From positions 28,296-92,295 of the forward strand of contig JALHOR010000008.1 in the NCBI GenBank assembly GCA_022842885.1: DNA of 64,000 bases, in the 5' to 3' direction. This DNA is from Anaerolineae bacterium (GTDB taxonomy: Bacteria > Chloroflexota > Anaerolineae > Aggregatilineales > Phototrophicaceae). Below the pieces are notes generated by a model, which was not told the DNA's origin, did no database searches, and saw only the letters and a list, made by a program, of their open reading frames with translations. Shown here one piece after another: positions 52,074-61,800 of the stretch; the first letter of the stretch is position 1; the number at the start of each line of letters is the position of its first letter. A program made the position numbers and the translations under genes.

Positions 52074-53102
52074 ATGAACACCATACCATTCAGAACTCGA
52101 CTTTGGGCAGTCGGCTTTTTAATCCTGACAGCTTTTTTTTTCTTTATGTTTAGCTCTGAATCAATACCGCCAGCACTATTAGGGTTTCTATTGGTTATTC
52201 CTCCGCTTGTATTATTTATCCCCATATCTGAGAAACAACTTCTTAAGCTACAAGCTGTGGTTTTGTTACTCACTCCGATGCTTATCATGGGTTTCTGCAT
52301 CGTGTTTTTCATCCAATTAACAAGTTCGGATAATTCAGGAGATAATATTTGGCTAACCCTTTTCCTATTATTAATGCCGATACTTGTATTATTGTGGTTT
52401 TGTTTTCGGATTTTCTGGTTTCAATGGGCGGCTGTATTGGCTCAATTGGGTATGCCTAATTTAGCCATCGCGCATTACACCAATTTACTGCGTTTAGCAC
52501 CAAATTCACCTATTTTATTCAGCAATCGCGCTCTTTTGCATTTGAATCAAGCCAATTATGACGATGCTTTAGCCGATTATGACCGGGCGATTGAATTAGT
52601 TCGCGCACAAAAGAAACAAGACAATGCAGCCTCAACCGTTGATTTTCGTTCTAATTTAAGCGGTTTATATGGCAGTCGGGCGGCGGTGCATATTGCCAAC
52701 CATGATTTTGAACCCGCTATTGCCGATTGTGATACGGGTCTTGCTATCCCTGACCTGAGTCCGATGGTGCAAGCCTTCTTGCATCATAACCGCGCAGCCG
52801 CATTAAGTGAACTTCAAGAGTATAGCGACGCACTTATAGATATTGAGATGGGTGAGGAACACGCCCAATCTTTACCAGACCATCAGGCGATTTTGCTCCC
52901 CATGCTGCGTTCCCAAAAAGCCTTGGCGCTCTATCAATTGGAACGTGAAACAGATGCCGCTGCTGTTTGGCAAACGTTGGTTCGCACTCACCCTAATTAT
53001 CAAAATGTTGAGTGGCTAAAAAACGATATGAAATGGCGCGATTGGCAGCTTGATGTTGCCAAGCAGTTGATAAATAACCCATCGCAGGTCAATGTAGCGT
53101 GA
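52074..53102 (+). CDS. Membrane-anchored TPR protein, copy 1
   Basis: A 342-residue protein. Four hydrophobic helices (about 8-100), then a cytosolic tetratricopeptide part: AAVLAQLGMPNLAIAHYTNL; ALLHLNQANYDDALADYDRAI; GSRAAVHIANHDFEPAIADC; NRAAALSELQEYSDALIDI. The last 45 residues (AAAVWQTLVRTHPNYQNVEW and on) are a conserved ending shared with the next gene. TPRs hold protein partners; the function is unknown. A+T-richer than its neighbours. Confidence 0.8.
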   Translation: MNTIPFRTRLWAVGFLILTAFFFFMFSSESIPPALLGFLLVIPPLVLFIPISEKQLLKLQAVVLLLTPMLIMGFCIVFFIQLTSSDNSGDNIWLTLFLLLMPILVLLWFCFRIFWFQWAAVLAQLGMPNLAIAHYTNLLRLAPNSPILFSNRALLHLNQANYDDALADYDRAIELVRAQKKQDNAASTVDFRSNLSGLYGSRAAVHIANHDFEPAIADCDTGLAIPDLSPMVQAFLHHNRAAALSELQEYSDALIDIEMGEEHAQSLPDHQAILLPMLRSQKALALYQLERETDAAAVWQTLVRTHPNYQNVEWLKNDMKWRDWQLDVAKQLINNPSQVNVA

Positions 53103-53121
53103 AAATGAGAGAATAACCAAC

Positions 53122-54168
53122 ATGAAATTAGGGAGTAAGAGCTATTTAGCGATAATGGTTATTATTGCCATCGTTTTTGTGGCATCAACATTATTGCCAA
53201 ATGAGATTGTAGAAGATTTTGATAATCTGTTGGGATTAGTAAACTTTATTGCAGTGATAGCATTTGTGATGTTGATTTCTTCGCTATTTGAACTCATAAC
53301 ATTGAGTCATAAAGTCTCTTGGCTGGTCTTGATTTTAGTGGTGATGATTTTGTTTTGGGCGCAAAAATGGGCACTTTATAGCCAAGTTATCGAACAATCT
53401 ACATTTATTGCATTTTTAAAACTCTTGTCAGTAATGCTACTCATTATCCTTGTCACATTTGGCTTTTTTTCGTTATGGTTTGTTTGGGGTAAGGTCTTGG
53501 TACGTTTTAGGCGGCAGGATTTAGCCATCGCACATTACACCAATTTGCTGCGTTTCACGCCTAAACTTACCATCCTATACTGTAGTCGTGCTTTTGAAAA
53601 AAGTAAAATTGGTGATTATTTTGGTGCATTAGAAGATTATAACCGGGCAATTGAATTGATTCGCACTCGAAAAAATCAAGCAAAATTTTCAGGTACCATT
53701 GAACTTCAGTTAGATTTAGGAACTCTCTACGGCATTCGTGCTGGTGTATATCATAATATGAATGAATATGAAAATGCCATTGCTGATTGTGATACAGGAT
53801 TAATGCTCCCGGAACTAAGACCACTATCAATTGCGCTATTGCATAATATTCGTGGTGCATCGCTGATGGAGTTGAAAGAGTATGAAGCAGCATTAGCAGA
53901 TTTTGAACTTGATGAGCAAGTAGCCATCAGAGCCACTAAATATTCTACCGAAATTAATTTTATCCCTTTACTTCGTTCTCAAAAAGCATTGGCGTTGCAT
54001 CAATTGGGACATGAAACAGATGCCGCTGCTGTTTGGCAAGCATTGGTTCGCACTCATCCGAATTATCAAAATGTTGAGTGGCTAAAAAACGATATGAAAT
54101 GGCGCGATTGGCAGCTTGATATTGCCAAGCAGTTGATAAATAACAATACACAGGATAAACACTCGTGA
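53122..54168 (+). CDS. Membrane-anchored TPR protein, copy 2
   Basis: A 348-residue tandem paralogue of the preceding gene, 19 bp downstream: membrane helices (about 8-25, 38-58, 62-85 and 92-118) and the same TPR rows (QDLAIAHYTNLLRFTPKLTI; GDYFGALEDYNRAIELI; YENAIADCDTGLMLPEL; KEYEAALADFEL). The last 40 codons are almost identical to those of copy 1 at the DNA level, the middle much less so. GTGA overlap with the next gene. Function unknown. Confidence 0.8.
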   Translation: MKLGSKSYLAIMVIIAIVFVASTLLPNEIVEDFDNLLGLVNFIAVIAFVMLISSLFELITLSHKVSWLVLILVVMILFWAQKWALYSQVIEQSTFIAFLKLLSVMLLIILVTFGFFSLWFVWGKVLVRFRRQDLAIAHYTNLLRFTPKLTILYCSRAFEKSKIGDYFGALEDYNRAIELIRTRKNQAKFSGTIELQLDLGTLYGIRAGVYHNMNEYENAIADCDTGLMLPELRPLSIALLHNIRGASLMELKEYEAALADFELDEQVAIRATKYSTEINFIPLLRSQKALALHQLGHETDAAAVWQALVRTHPNYQNVEWLKNDMKWRDWQLDIAKQLINNNTQDKHS

Positions 54169-55289
54169 CACAGCCCAACAGCGCCGATAACAAAAATGGG
54201 GCAACCAACGCCGATGCCCATCTGCGGACTGACGAAATCGCTGCCTTGGCATTCACGGAAGCGGAACGAAATGCCATGCGGGCGTATTTGCAGCGTACCG
54301 AAGTGCGCCAATCCACGCTGCATCGCATCGGCACGGCATTCATCAGCGGTGCGGGGCTGATGCTGCTGATTCCCATTTTTTTCAAAGATGCCATTACGGC
54401 GCTGGTGGATGTGTTGATTCAACAAAGTGATGTGCTGCTGCCTGTTGGCGCACCTTTTAGCGACCTTGTGCCGGGATTGGCGTTATATGCGCTAGTGAGC
54501 TATCCGCTGCTGCTGAGTTTGGGAATTCCGGTGTATGCCCTGCTGCTGCTGCTAAAAGACATTGTGCATTTTTATTTTACGTTGTATGCGCCCGGCTTTG
54601 CGTCCACCCTGCATCACCCGACGTTTTCTATGTCGGCAATCGCTTTTTCGTCGGATGAATCGGCACGGGTGAAAAAAGAAGTCATGCGCTTTCAATATGC
54701 TGACGCGGAACGCATGAAATATATGATTCCGTTCAGTGATGCCAAACGCGAACAATATTTTGACCATTTGATTGAAAATACCAATGGCGAAATTATCCCT
54801 GCCTCACGTCGGTTGGAGAAATTACAAGCATTGGACGTACTACCCCAAAATTATGACCCGCTGACGGTAGAACGCTTTGATGCAGCGATGGGTATTGCCC
54901 GCGCTTTAGACCGGACGTTGGTCGCAGAAGTGGCGTATTCGGAGATGGCGCAAGTCCGCAATATTTTGTATTTGCGGCGACTGCTGCTGCGCTACATGAA
55001 GGCACTGCTCATGTTCATTTGGACAATGATGATGGTGTTTATCATGCTGCCGTTCTTAAAATCGGGGCGTTTTTCACCGTTGATGGTCATGGCAGTGGGT
55101 TATTTGGTCTGGGCGATTTTGGCAATGCCAATTGTGCGTCAACCCTTAACGTGGGTGTATCGTCATCTACACATGATTGAGATTAATCAGGTGGATGTGC
55201 AATTGATGCAGCTTGAAATGCATATCGAAAAATTCGTTTGGGCAGCAGTGGTGGCATCGGCGGCGGCGGTGGTGTTGACGATGAGATGA
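54165..55289 (+). CDS. Membrane protein of unknown function following the TPR pair
   Basis: The protein has 374 residues from a GTG at 54165 overlapping the TGA of the TPR gene (GTGA), so translation is coupled. N-terminal soluble 40 residues, two helices (about 54-75 and 102-130), a long cytosolic part (about 135-270), then helices at about 280-300, 305-325 and 355-373. I do not recognise a family. The coupling suggests a complex with the TPR proteins. Confidence 0.72.
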   Translation: MTQPNSADNKNGATNADAHLRTDEIAALAFTEAERNAMRAYLQRTEVRQSTLHRIGTAFISGAGLMLLIPIFFKDAITALVDVLIQQSDVLLPVGAPFSDLVPGLALYALVSYPLLLSLGIPVYALLLLLKDIVHFYFTLYAPGFASTLHHPTFSMSAIAFSSDESARVKKEVMRFQYADAERMKYMIPFSDAKREQYFDHLIENTNGEIIPASRRLEKLQALDVLPQNYDPLTVERFDAAMGIARALDRTLVAEVAYSEMAQVRNILYLRRLLLRYMKALLMFIWTMMMVFIMLPFLKSGRFSPLMVMAVGYLVWAILAMPIVRQPLTWVYRHLHMIEINQVDVQLMQLEMHIEKFVWAAVVASAAAVVLTMR

Positions 55290-55783
55290 AAGTTAAAAGA
55301 TGAAAGTAGCAAGTTAAAAGTGCTGAGGACTAAGTGCCGAGTCAAAAGTCCCTAGTTCAGAGCAAAAAGACAATAACTGCTTTGTTGTAAAATTGTGTTG
55401 TGCCGCCAGAAACTAACGTTTCCGGCTGCCAAAAAGACAAGTCTGCTAAAGAGACTGCTTCAAGAATGCCTTATGCTGATTAAAAATTAAATTGGGTCAC
55501 TGTAGGGGAGCGCCGATGTGCGCTCCCTTTGGTAGGCGACCACATTGGGTCGCCCCTATACATACCCTGATTATTTTGTTGAAATGCGATAGTACTTCGT
55601 CCTGTAAATCTTTTGATTTCGTGTAGGCAAGGGTTTAGAAACCCTCCCCTACGGCGTGAAATTTAGAAACTTATCGGATGAAGCATTTAGTCTGGAGCGA
55701 CACCAGCAATTTCAATGTTTGCAACAAAGCAGCTAAAAGCTATTCGCCAACAGCCAACAGCCACTAAGAAATGGTTTCTGAGC
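55290..55783. other. Intergenic region with several palindromic repeats
   Basis: No gene for nearly 500 bases. Repeats: AGTGCTGAGGACTAAGTG (55319 on; inverted relative at 35.8 kb), GTAGGGGAGCGCCGATGTG-type hairpin from 55502, GTAGGCGACCACATTGGGTCG-type from 55532 (quoted in part as GTAGGCGACCACATTGG), and GTAGGCAAGGGTTTAGAAAC-type from 55623 to 55652. The last 60 bases contain AGCTATTCGCCAACAG-like text related to 42.3 kb, which supplies an upstream open frame to the next gene that is probably not translated. Confidence 0.6.
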
Positions 55784-56401
55784 ATGATGACACCTGCATT
55801 GACAGTGGATTTACAGCAGTTCCGGGCGGCGGCACAGCAGCGTGACGCCGAACAATGCCAGTATTTGCTGAAAAAAATGCTGCAAATGCTGAGTTATTAT
55901 GCGGCAGTGGCGCTTGTCTTGGAACGCTTGCATGGTTTTTTGGATATTTTCGAGAGCTACTATCCTGATGAAACGTGGGTACGAAAATTATTGATTGCTA
56001 CAGCGTCCTTTGGCACAACGCCCGATGACAGCGTGGTCGAGATAGCGATGCAGCAGCGGTTTAGTGCGCCGGGCTGTGGCAATTATATGAAGGCACTGTA
56101 TGATACCACGCAGGCAATGCAAACCAAACACACGGGCGAATCCCGCTTAGGTTATATGGCAAGCGCCGTTGTGAATGTCATCATGGCGGAATTGGTAGAG
56201 GCATGGTACGGCGAGCAAGAAAACTTATGGGAGCGCGTGCGTCAGAATCACTATGACCCTATCACGCAGCAGTTCACTGACCCAGAAGCGACGCAAATTG
56301 CCTACACTTTTTGGATGGATGATAGCACCGCCAAGTTGGATACCGCGTGCTGGCTGGAAGTGATTGCCAGTGTGGAAAAAGCCTTGCAGCGCATGGGATA
56401 A
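55784..56401 (+). CDS. Hypothetical protein, helical
   Basis: The protein has 205 residues from the ATG at 55784; the frame is open 23 codons further up, but that stretch is repeat-derived. Mostly amphipathic helices (VDLQQFRAAAQQRDAEQCQY; LLKKMLQMLSYYAAVALVLE) and no membrane segment. Conserved-looking Trp and Tyr at the end (TFWMDDSTAKLDTACWLEV). Family not recognised. It is ahead of the 56.6-58.3 kb operon but 200 bp away. Confidence 0.55.
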   Translation: MMTPALTVDLQQFRAAAQQRDAEQCQYLLKKMLQMLSYYAAVALVLERLHGFLDIFESYYPDETWVRKLLIATASFGTTPDDSVVEIAMQQRFSAPGCGNYMKALYDTTQAMQTKHTGESRLGYMASAVVNVIMAELVEAWYGEQENLWERVRQNHYDPITQQFTDPEATQIAYTFWMDDSTAKLDTACWLEVIASVEKALQRMG

Positions 56402-56479
56402 GGGACTTAGCCATCAGCGGTCAGCTTTTGAACCATGAAGAACACAAAGGACACGAAGATGATTTTTGCACTTTTTGGT

Positions 56480-56572
56480 GCGTTCTATAGTTAAAACAAG
56501 TGGTTTTCGGTAGGGACACGGCATGCCGTGTCCCTACAAATACCCGATTTTTCACTCGTTTTGAACTTGAGC
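56480..56572. repeat. MITE-like element A, copy 3
   Basis: Right end CACTCGTTTTGAACTTGAGC (56553-56572) is exactly the complement of the left end type of copy 1 (GCTCAAGTTCAAAACGAGTG). The left end here is worn (TTAAAACAAGTG). Core at 56510-56537, arms GTAGGGACACGG and CCGTGTCCCTAC, differing from copies 1 and 2 by paired changes. Confidence 0.75.
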
Positions 56573-56611
56573 GCACAATAAATGTCAGTTGAGATGATGA
56601 GGCAAAACACG

Positions 56612-56743
56612 ATGAATGCTATCCCGCTAGAAGCCATTAAAACGATCACTGTCGAAGATTTGATGAAAATTGCCGCACAAAAAAACAATAACTCGTCCAT
56701 CATCATCGAATGCAGAGACTTGTGCCAAAATTGCTTGTCTTAG
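56612..56743 (+). CDS. Possible small protein coupled to the next gene
   Basis: The protein has 43 residues from the ATG at 56612 (GATGAGG upstream): MNAIPLEAIKTITVEDLMK, then a short Asn-rich segment and a Cys-containing end. The frame overlaps the start of the next gene by 34 bp. The two could also be one protein with a frameshift. Support is weak. Confidence 0.35.
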   Translation: MNAIPLEAIKTITVEDLMKIAAQKNNNSSIIIECRDLCQNCLS

Positions 56744-57171
56744 CCGGACTCGTCGCTATCGAAAAAATGCAGCTTGCCGTTGACTTGGCACAATACTGGA
56801 CAGATGCCGGGCAAGCGGTCACGGTGATTGATAATATTGCCCGCCTGCGGATTGACCCGGTGTGGTTGAGCAGCGAAATCCTGATGCGGTATGATGGCGA
56901 CATCGTGCCACTGCTGCCGGAATTTGTCGCACATATCACAACAGAAATAGCGATTGTGGCGCTATCAGAAAATAGTGTGCCGGATGATTTGTTCGTGGTG
57001 ATTGATATGCTCAAAGAAACGCGACAAGATTTAGACATTCACACCTTCGCCTTGTTAGATTTACGGACATGCGATTGTTTCCCGATGCTGCGCGAAGTGT
57101 TTGAACAATATGCCGATGCCGTACTGCACGCGCCCTTTGCAGTGGGTGATGTATTGGAGGCGCTGCCATGA
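56710..57171 (+). CDS. Degenerate P-loop-like hypothetical protein
   Basis: A 153-residue protein. The start PKLLVLAGLVAIEKMQLAVDL looks like the first strand, loop and helix of a P-loop (SIMIBI/CobW-like) fold, but the Gly-Lys-Ser/Thr of Walker A is lost (AIEKMQ in that place). VTVIDNIARLRIDPVWL follows as the second strand region. The Walker B zone would be ALLDLRTCDCF. So it is likely a nucleotide-free relative. Its stop overlaps the ATG of the next gene by 4 bp. Confidence 0.5.
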   Translation: MQRLVPKLLVLAGLVAIEKMQLAVDLAQYWTDAGQAVTVIDNIARLRIDPVWLSSEILMRYDGDIVPLLPEFVAHITTEIAIVALSENSVPDDLFVVIDMLKETRQDLDIHTFALLDLRTCDCFPMLREVFEQYADAVLHAPFAVGDVLEALP

Positions 57172-57575
57172 ATTTGTTGCTGTTGGTACTGCTGATGGCG
57201 GCGGTGATTATTGCTGTGCTGGTGAGGATGATTATCAACCAGAACCAGACTGCCAAACAAAAAAACGCACAATCATCGTTGAGTGATGCTGGTGTGCGCG
57301 ATTTGTTGGCACAAGGGCGCGATGACGAAGCACTACAAATTTATCAGCGGTTTACGGGCGTGGATTTGTTCACCGCGAAAGATGCTATCGCTGACCTCAA
57401 ACGGGAGGTGCAGTTGGGTGAAATGGAAAAAGACCTCAAGCGGCGGTTGCGTTTGGGCGATAAAGCCGGCGCGATTGAACAGTATCAGCAAGCAACGGGC
57501 GCAAACTTGGCAGAAGCACTCGCCATTATAGAAGCGATGGAACAGAAAAATGACGATAATGTTAGACGAAAGTGA
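57168..57575 (+). CDS. Membrane-anchored protein with L7/L12 C-terminal-like repeats
   Basis: A 135-residue protein. One N-terminal membrane helix (LLLLVLLMAAVIIAVLVRMI), then two helical-hairpin units of the ribosomal L7/L12 C-terminal kind: DDEALQIYQRFTGVDLFTAKDAIADL and GDKAGAIEQYQQATGANLAEALAIIE (cores IYQRFTGVDLFTAKDA and EQYQQATGANLAEALA). In L7/L12 this motif (VIKxVRExTGLGLKEAKxLV) contacts translation factors. Here it is presumably a protein-binding module at the membrane. ATG overlaps the upstream stop (ATGA). Confidence 0.7.
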   Translation: MNLLLLVLLMAAVIIAVLVRMIINQNQTAKQKNAQSSLSDAGVRDLLAQGRDDEALQIYQRFTGVDLFTAKDAIADLKREVQLGEMEKDLKRRLRLGDKAGAIEQYQQATGANLAEALAIIEAMEQKNDDNVRRK

Positions 57576-57582
57576 TTAGCTC

Positions 57583-58242
57583 ATGGGCATCGGCATCGCT
57601 GAAATTGTGATTATTGCGGGGGTGTTCTTGTTGGCATTTGTTTTTCGTGTGTGGCGCAGTCGCGCTCAAATGCAAAACGTCGCCAACGAACAGCCGCTGT
57701 TTGCCCGTCCCCAAGTGCAAAGAGCAACGCCCGTCATCCCCGGTCAGTATGAGAAGGTCACGGAGGTGGATTGGGCAGTGATTGCCGATGAGCGCGTGGC
57801 ACAACATCTGCCCGATAACAAACTTGCGGCGATTAAAGCCTATCGGGAAATTACGGGCGTGGGTTTAAAAGAGGCAAAAGATGCGGTGGATTATGCCATT
57901 GACCACCCGGAAAAAATCCGTAAGGATTTCAGCACGTTACATGTTTCCATGAGCGATGCGGGTATCCGTGATTTGCTGGCTGCTGGCAAATTTGAAGAAG
58001 CGGTCAATGCGTATCGCACGTTTACGGGGGTAGACACCTTCACGGCGCGTAACGCGGTCGAAGAAATGCAGCAGACCTTGTATCGGGGTGATTTGGGAAC
58101 GTATGTGAACGATGAAACGATTCGCCAAGCATTACGCGATGGCAAAAAAATCGAAGCGGTCAAATTCTATCGGCAGTTATACAACGTTGGGCTGCGCGAA
58201 GCGTTGGATGCGGTGAATGAGATAGAACGAGAAGAACGGTAA
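57583..58242 (+). CDS. Membrane-anchored protein with three L7/L12-like repeats
   Basis: A 219-residue protein. Membrane helix at 4-21, then a linker and three repeated hairpins: NKLAAIKAYREITGVGLKEAKDAV (about 87-110; core REITGVGLKEAKDAV), GKFEEAVNAYRTFTGVDTFTARNAV and GKKIEAVKFYRQLYNVGLREALDAV. The first is nearly textbook L7/L12. It extends the same architecture as the gene before it, 7 bp away. The set looks like an adaptor family, not a ribosomal protein; it lacks the L7/L12 N-terminal dimer domain. Confidence 0.72.
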   Translation: MGIGIAEIVIIAGVFLLAFVFRVWRSRAQMQNVANEQPLFARPQVQRATPVIPGQYEKVTEVDWAVIADERVAQHLPDNKLAAIKAYREITGVGLKEAKDAVDYAIDHPEKIRKDFSTLHVSMSDAGIRDLLAAGKFEEAVNAYRTFTGVDTFTARNAVEEMQQTLYRGDLGTYVNDETIRQALRDGKKIEAVKFYRQLYNVGLREALDAVNEIEREER

Positions 58243-58248
58243 ATCATT

Positions 58249-58344
58249 ATGTTGCAACGCTTCTTACAATTTCATTCCGCGACGCGCATTGCCGCCATCC
58301 TGTTTTTGGTGATTGGGCTGGTGGTGGTGATGTATGGGGGATGA
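58249..58344 (+). CDS. Tiny single-TM protein at the end of the L7/L12-like operon
   Basis: The protein has 31 residues; ATG at 58249, 6 bp after the previous stop: a basic N-terminus (MLQRFLQFHSATR) and one hydrophobic helix (IAAILFLVIGLVVVMYGG). The close spacing supports it as the last gene of the operon. Unknown function. Confidence 0.5.
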   Translation: MLQRFLQFHSATRIAAILFLVIGLVVVMYGG

Positions 58345-58438
58345 GACAAATAGCTAGTGCGAAATCCCTAGTCCGTAGTGTTGAGTAATGAAGATGTGGG
58401 CGCAATTTAAAAAACAAAAATGACCGGACAAAACGCAA

Positions 58439-58502
58439 TGTTCAAGTTCAAAACAAGTGAAATTAGATGAGCGTAGGGGAGGGTTTAGAAACCCTCCCCT
58501 AC
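58439..58502. repeat. Partial element A end with a different core
   Basis: The left end (TTCAAGTTCAAAACAAGTG) of element A is followed by a 30-bp palindrome GTAGGGGAGGGTTTAG/AAACCCTCCCCTAC at 58473-58502. The right inverted repeat is not recognisable. The core matches that at 55623, not the GCATGC type, so the core has been swapped or reshaped. Confidence 0.6.
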
Positions 58503-58591
58503 ACAGCCCATTGAGCCAAACTCTAAATAAATAGAAAAATCTTGTGAAAAAGCAATTGTTCCGGGAATTCCTATTTAAATGGAGGCGTAAG

Positions 58592-58804
58592 ATGATAAAA
58601 CTACTGGATACCGTTGCTCTGCTTGATGACATTCCCGATAAAAATTTGCGGCGTGGGCAAGTTGGTACAGTCGTCGAAATTCTAAAAGAAGATGGTTTTG
58701 AAGTGGAATTCAGCGATAACGCAGGCAAACCGTATGCCATGCTACCGCTGAAATCACACCAATTGATGGTGCTGTATCATGAGCCGCTGGATGCCGCCAG
58801 CTAA
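58592..58804 (+). CDS. DUF4926-like small protein
   Basis: The protein has 70 residues from the ATG at 58592, after GGAGGCGTAAG: IKLLDTVALLDDIPDKNLRRG, QVGTVVEILKEDGFEVEFSD and a C-terminal LKSHQLMVLY. This pattern is the SH3-like DUF4926 family, often seen beside toxin- or nuclease-like genes. None adjoins it here. Ends 36 bp before metH. Confidence 0.75.
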   Translation: MIKLLDTVALLDDIPDKNLRRGQVGTVVEILKEDGFEVEFSDNAGKPYAMLPLKSHQLMVLYHEPLDAAS

Positions 58805-58840
58805 TTAAAGCAATGCATAATTATGGAGAGAAAGATACGA

Positions 58841-61800
58841 ATGGTCACAAATACACAAGAACGCTACAGCTATCAAACACGTACCTACACCAATCGGCGC
58901 TATCTGGACGCTATCGAAGATCATGTCGTGATTTTTGATGGTGCGATGGGAACAAATATCCAGCTTTATAAACTGACTGCTGATGATTATGGCGGCGAAA
59001 GATATAACGGCTTGGGTGAAGCACTCGTCATGCATCGCCCAGATGTGATTCAGGAAATTCATGAATCTTTCTTGGCAGTCGGCAGCGAAGTGGTGGAAAC
59101 CTGCACTTTTCGCGGCAATCGGTTGACGTTGGGCGAATTTGGCTTGGGCGACCAAGTGTTGGAGATTAACCGGACAGCGGCGCACGTTGCCCGTCGTGCT
59201 TGTGATAAATATGAACAATTGACGGGCATTCCGCGCATGGTGGCAGGCAGCATGGGTCCCAGCGGCAAACTGCCGTCCGGCAATGACCCCGATTTGAGCG
59301 ATATGGGCTTTGAAGCATTGGCGCGGCTTTTTTATGAGCAAGCGCAAGGGCTGGTTGAAGGCGGCGTAGATGTGCTGCTGGTGGAAACCAGCCAAGATAT
59401 TCTGGAAGTCAAAGCGGCGATTCATGGTATCAATCAATATTTTGCCGATAGTGGGCAGCGCGTGCCGTTGCAGGTGCAAGTCACGCTCGATGTGACCGGA
59501 CGCATGTTGTTCGGCACTGATATTGCCGCCGCATTGGTCACGCTAGAGCCACTGCCGATTGATGTGATTGGCATTAACTGCTCAACAGGTCCCGAATATA
59601 TGCGGACGCCGATTAAATATTTGGTGGAAAATAGCCCGTTCCCCATCAGTGTTTTGCCCAATGCTGGGCTACCGATTAACGTGGATGGTGAGGCATACTA
59701 CCCAATGGAACCCGACCCTTTCAGCGATATGATGGCAGAATTTGCCCGCTGGGGGGTGAGTGTGGTCGGGGGGTGCTGCGGCACACGCCCGGAACATCTC
59801 GATAAAGTGTATCGCAAAGTGCATGGGCATTCGCACCAAGATTTGGTAGAACAGCGTGCCAAACGGGTCGCGCCCTTACAGCGCGATATTCTTTTTCCGG
59901 CGCAAGCATCATCCGGCATGACGGCTGCACCCATCGCCCAAGACCCCGCCCCAACCTTGATTGGCGAGCGTGTCAACAGCCAAGGCAGCCGCAAGGTCAA
60001 ACGTCTGCTGTTGAATGATGATTATGAGAGCATCGTGCAAATTGCGGTTGACCAAGTGGACAGCGGCGCTCATATGTTAGATGTGTGCGTGGCGCTGACA
60101 GAACGTGGCGACGAAAAAGAGCAAATGGAAAAACTCGTCAAAAAATTGGCGCTTTCCATTTCTGTACCCCTCATCATTGATACTACCGAAGCCGATGTTG
60201 CCGAAGCCGCGTTAGCGTTGTATCCGGGACGGGCGATTATCAACGGCAACAACCTCGAAAATGGGCGCGAACGCATTGACCAAATTTTGCCGCTTGCTAA
60301 AAAATACGGCGCAGGCGTGCTGTCCATGACGATTGATGAAGATGGCATGGCACATGACCGCCAGAAAAAATACAGCATCGCTCAACGCATTACCGACATT
60401 GCTGTGCAGGACTTTGGGATGCGTGCCGACGATTTGATTTACGATGCGCTCACTTTCCCGCTGACCACCGGACAGGAAGAATTACGCAATGATGCCGTCG
60501 AAACGCTGGAAGGCATCCGGCTGATTAAGCAGCATGTTCCGGGTGTGAAAACCGCACTTGGCATCAGCAATGTATCCTTTGGCGTGACGGAAGCTGCGCG
60601 TGGCGTTTTGAACAGCGTCTTTTTGTATCATGCGGTGCAGGCAGGCTTGGATATGGCAATCGTCAATCCGGCGCATATCACTCCGTATTCAGAAATTCCT
60701 GATGACCAGCGCAAATTGGCGAATGACCTAATTTTCAACACCGACCCAGATGCATTGCCGCGTTTCATCCAATATTTTGAACAGAATCAGGTGGCGGTGG
60801 GTGGCAAAGAAGTTGAAGACCCCACCAAAGATATGACTAGCGAACAAGCAGCACATTGGCAAATTGTGCATCGCAAAAAAGATGGGCTGGAACGCCTGAT
60901 TGATGACTGCCTGACACGCCAAGATGCTGTTGGTGTGCTGAATAATGTGCTGCTGCCCGCCATGAAAGAAGTCGGCGATAAATTTGGCGCGGGTGAATTG
61001 ATTTTGCCGTTTGTGCTGCAATCCGCAGAAGCGATGAAAAAAGCCGTTGGTTATCTAGAACAATTCATGGATAAAGTTGAAGGCTCAACCAAAGGCACGG
61101 TTGTTCTGGCGACGGTCTATGGCGATGTGCATGACATCGGCAAAAATCTGGTCAAGACGATTCTGAGCAACAATGGTTACACCGTGCATGATATTGGCAA
61201 GCAAGTTCCTGCCAACACCATCATCGAAAAAGCCATCGAATATAAAGCCGATGCGATTGGCTTATCGGCGCTGCTGGTGAGTACGAGTAAACAAATGCCG
61301 CTGATTGTCAATGAATTAGCGCGGCGCAGCCTCAAATTCCCGGTGTTGATTGGCGGCGCAGCCATTAACCGCAAGTTCGGGCGGCGCATCCTGTTTCTGG
61401 ATGATTCGGGCGACCCGTATGAACCGGGTGTTTTCTATTGCCAAGATGCCTTTGAAGGCTTATCGGTGATGGATAAGCTGGTTGGCAATGACAAAGACAG
61501 CTTCGTGACGCAAATTATTGACGAAGGTTTGATCGAACAGGGTAAACCGGAACGCCGCAAACGGGCATCGCGCAGCGGAGGTGGACGCACGCTGGCAGTT
61601 GCGCCGGATTTGCCGACCCCACCATCATGGGGCGTGAAAAGCGTGTTAGACATGCCGTTGCAAATCGTGTTACAGCACCTGCACAAGCCGGAATTGTATC
61701 GCTTGTCGTGGGGCGCGAAAAACAAACAAGGTGCGGAATGGGAACAATTAGAAGCAGAATTTGAACAACGGTTGGCACAGATGACCCGCGATGCTTTGCG

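Noticed and set aside
58345..58840. Cobalamin riboswitch upstream of metH
   Set aside because: No B12 box or long leader is seen; the space is filled by a repeat and the DUF4926 gene.
59698..60000. Minus-strand frame inside metH
   Set aside because: metH coding signal is unambiguous and the antisense frame lacks any motif.
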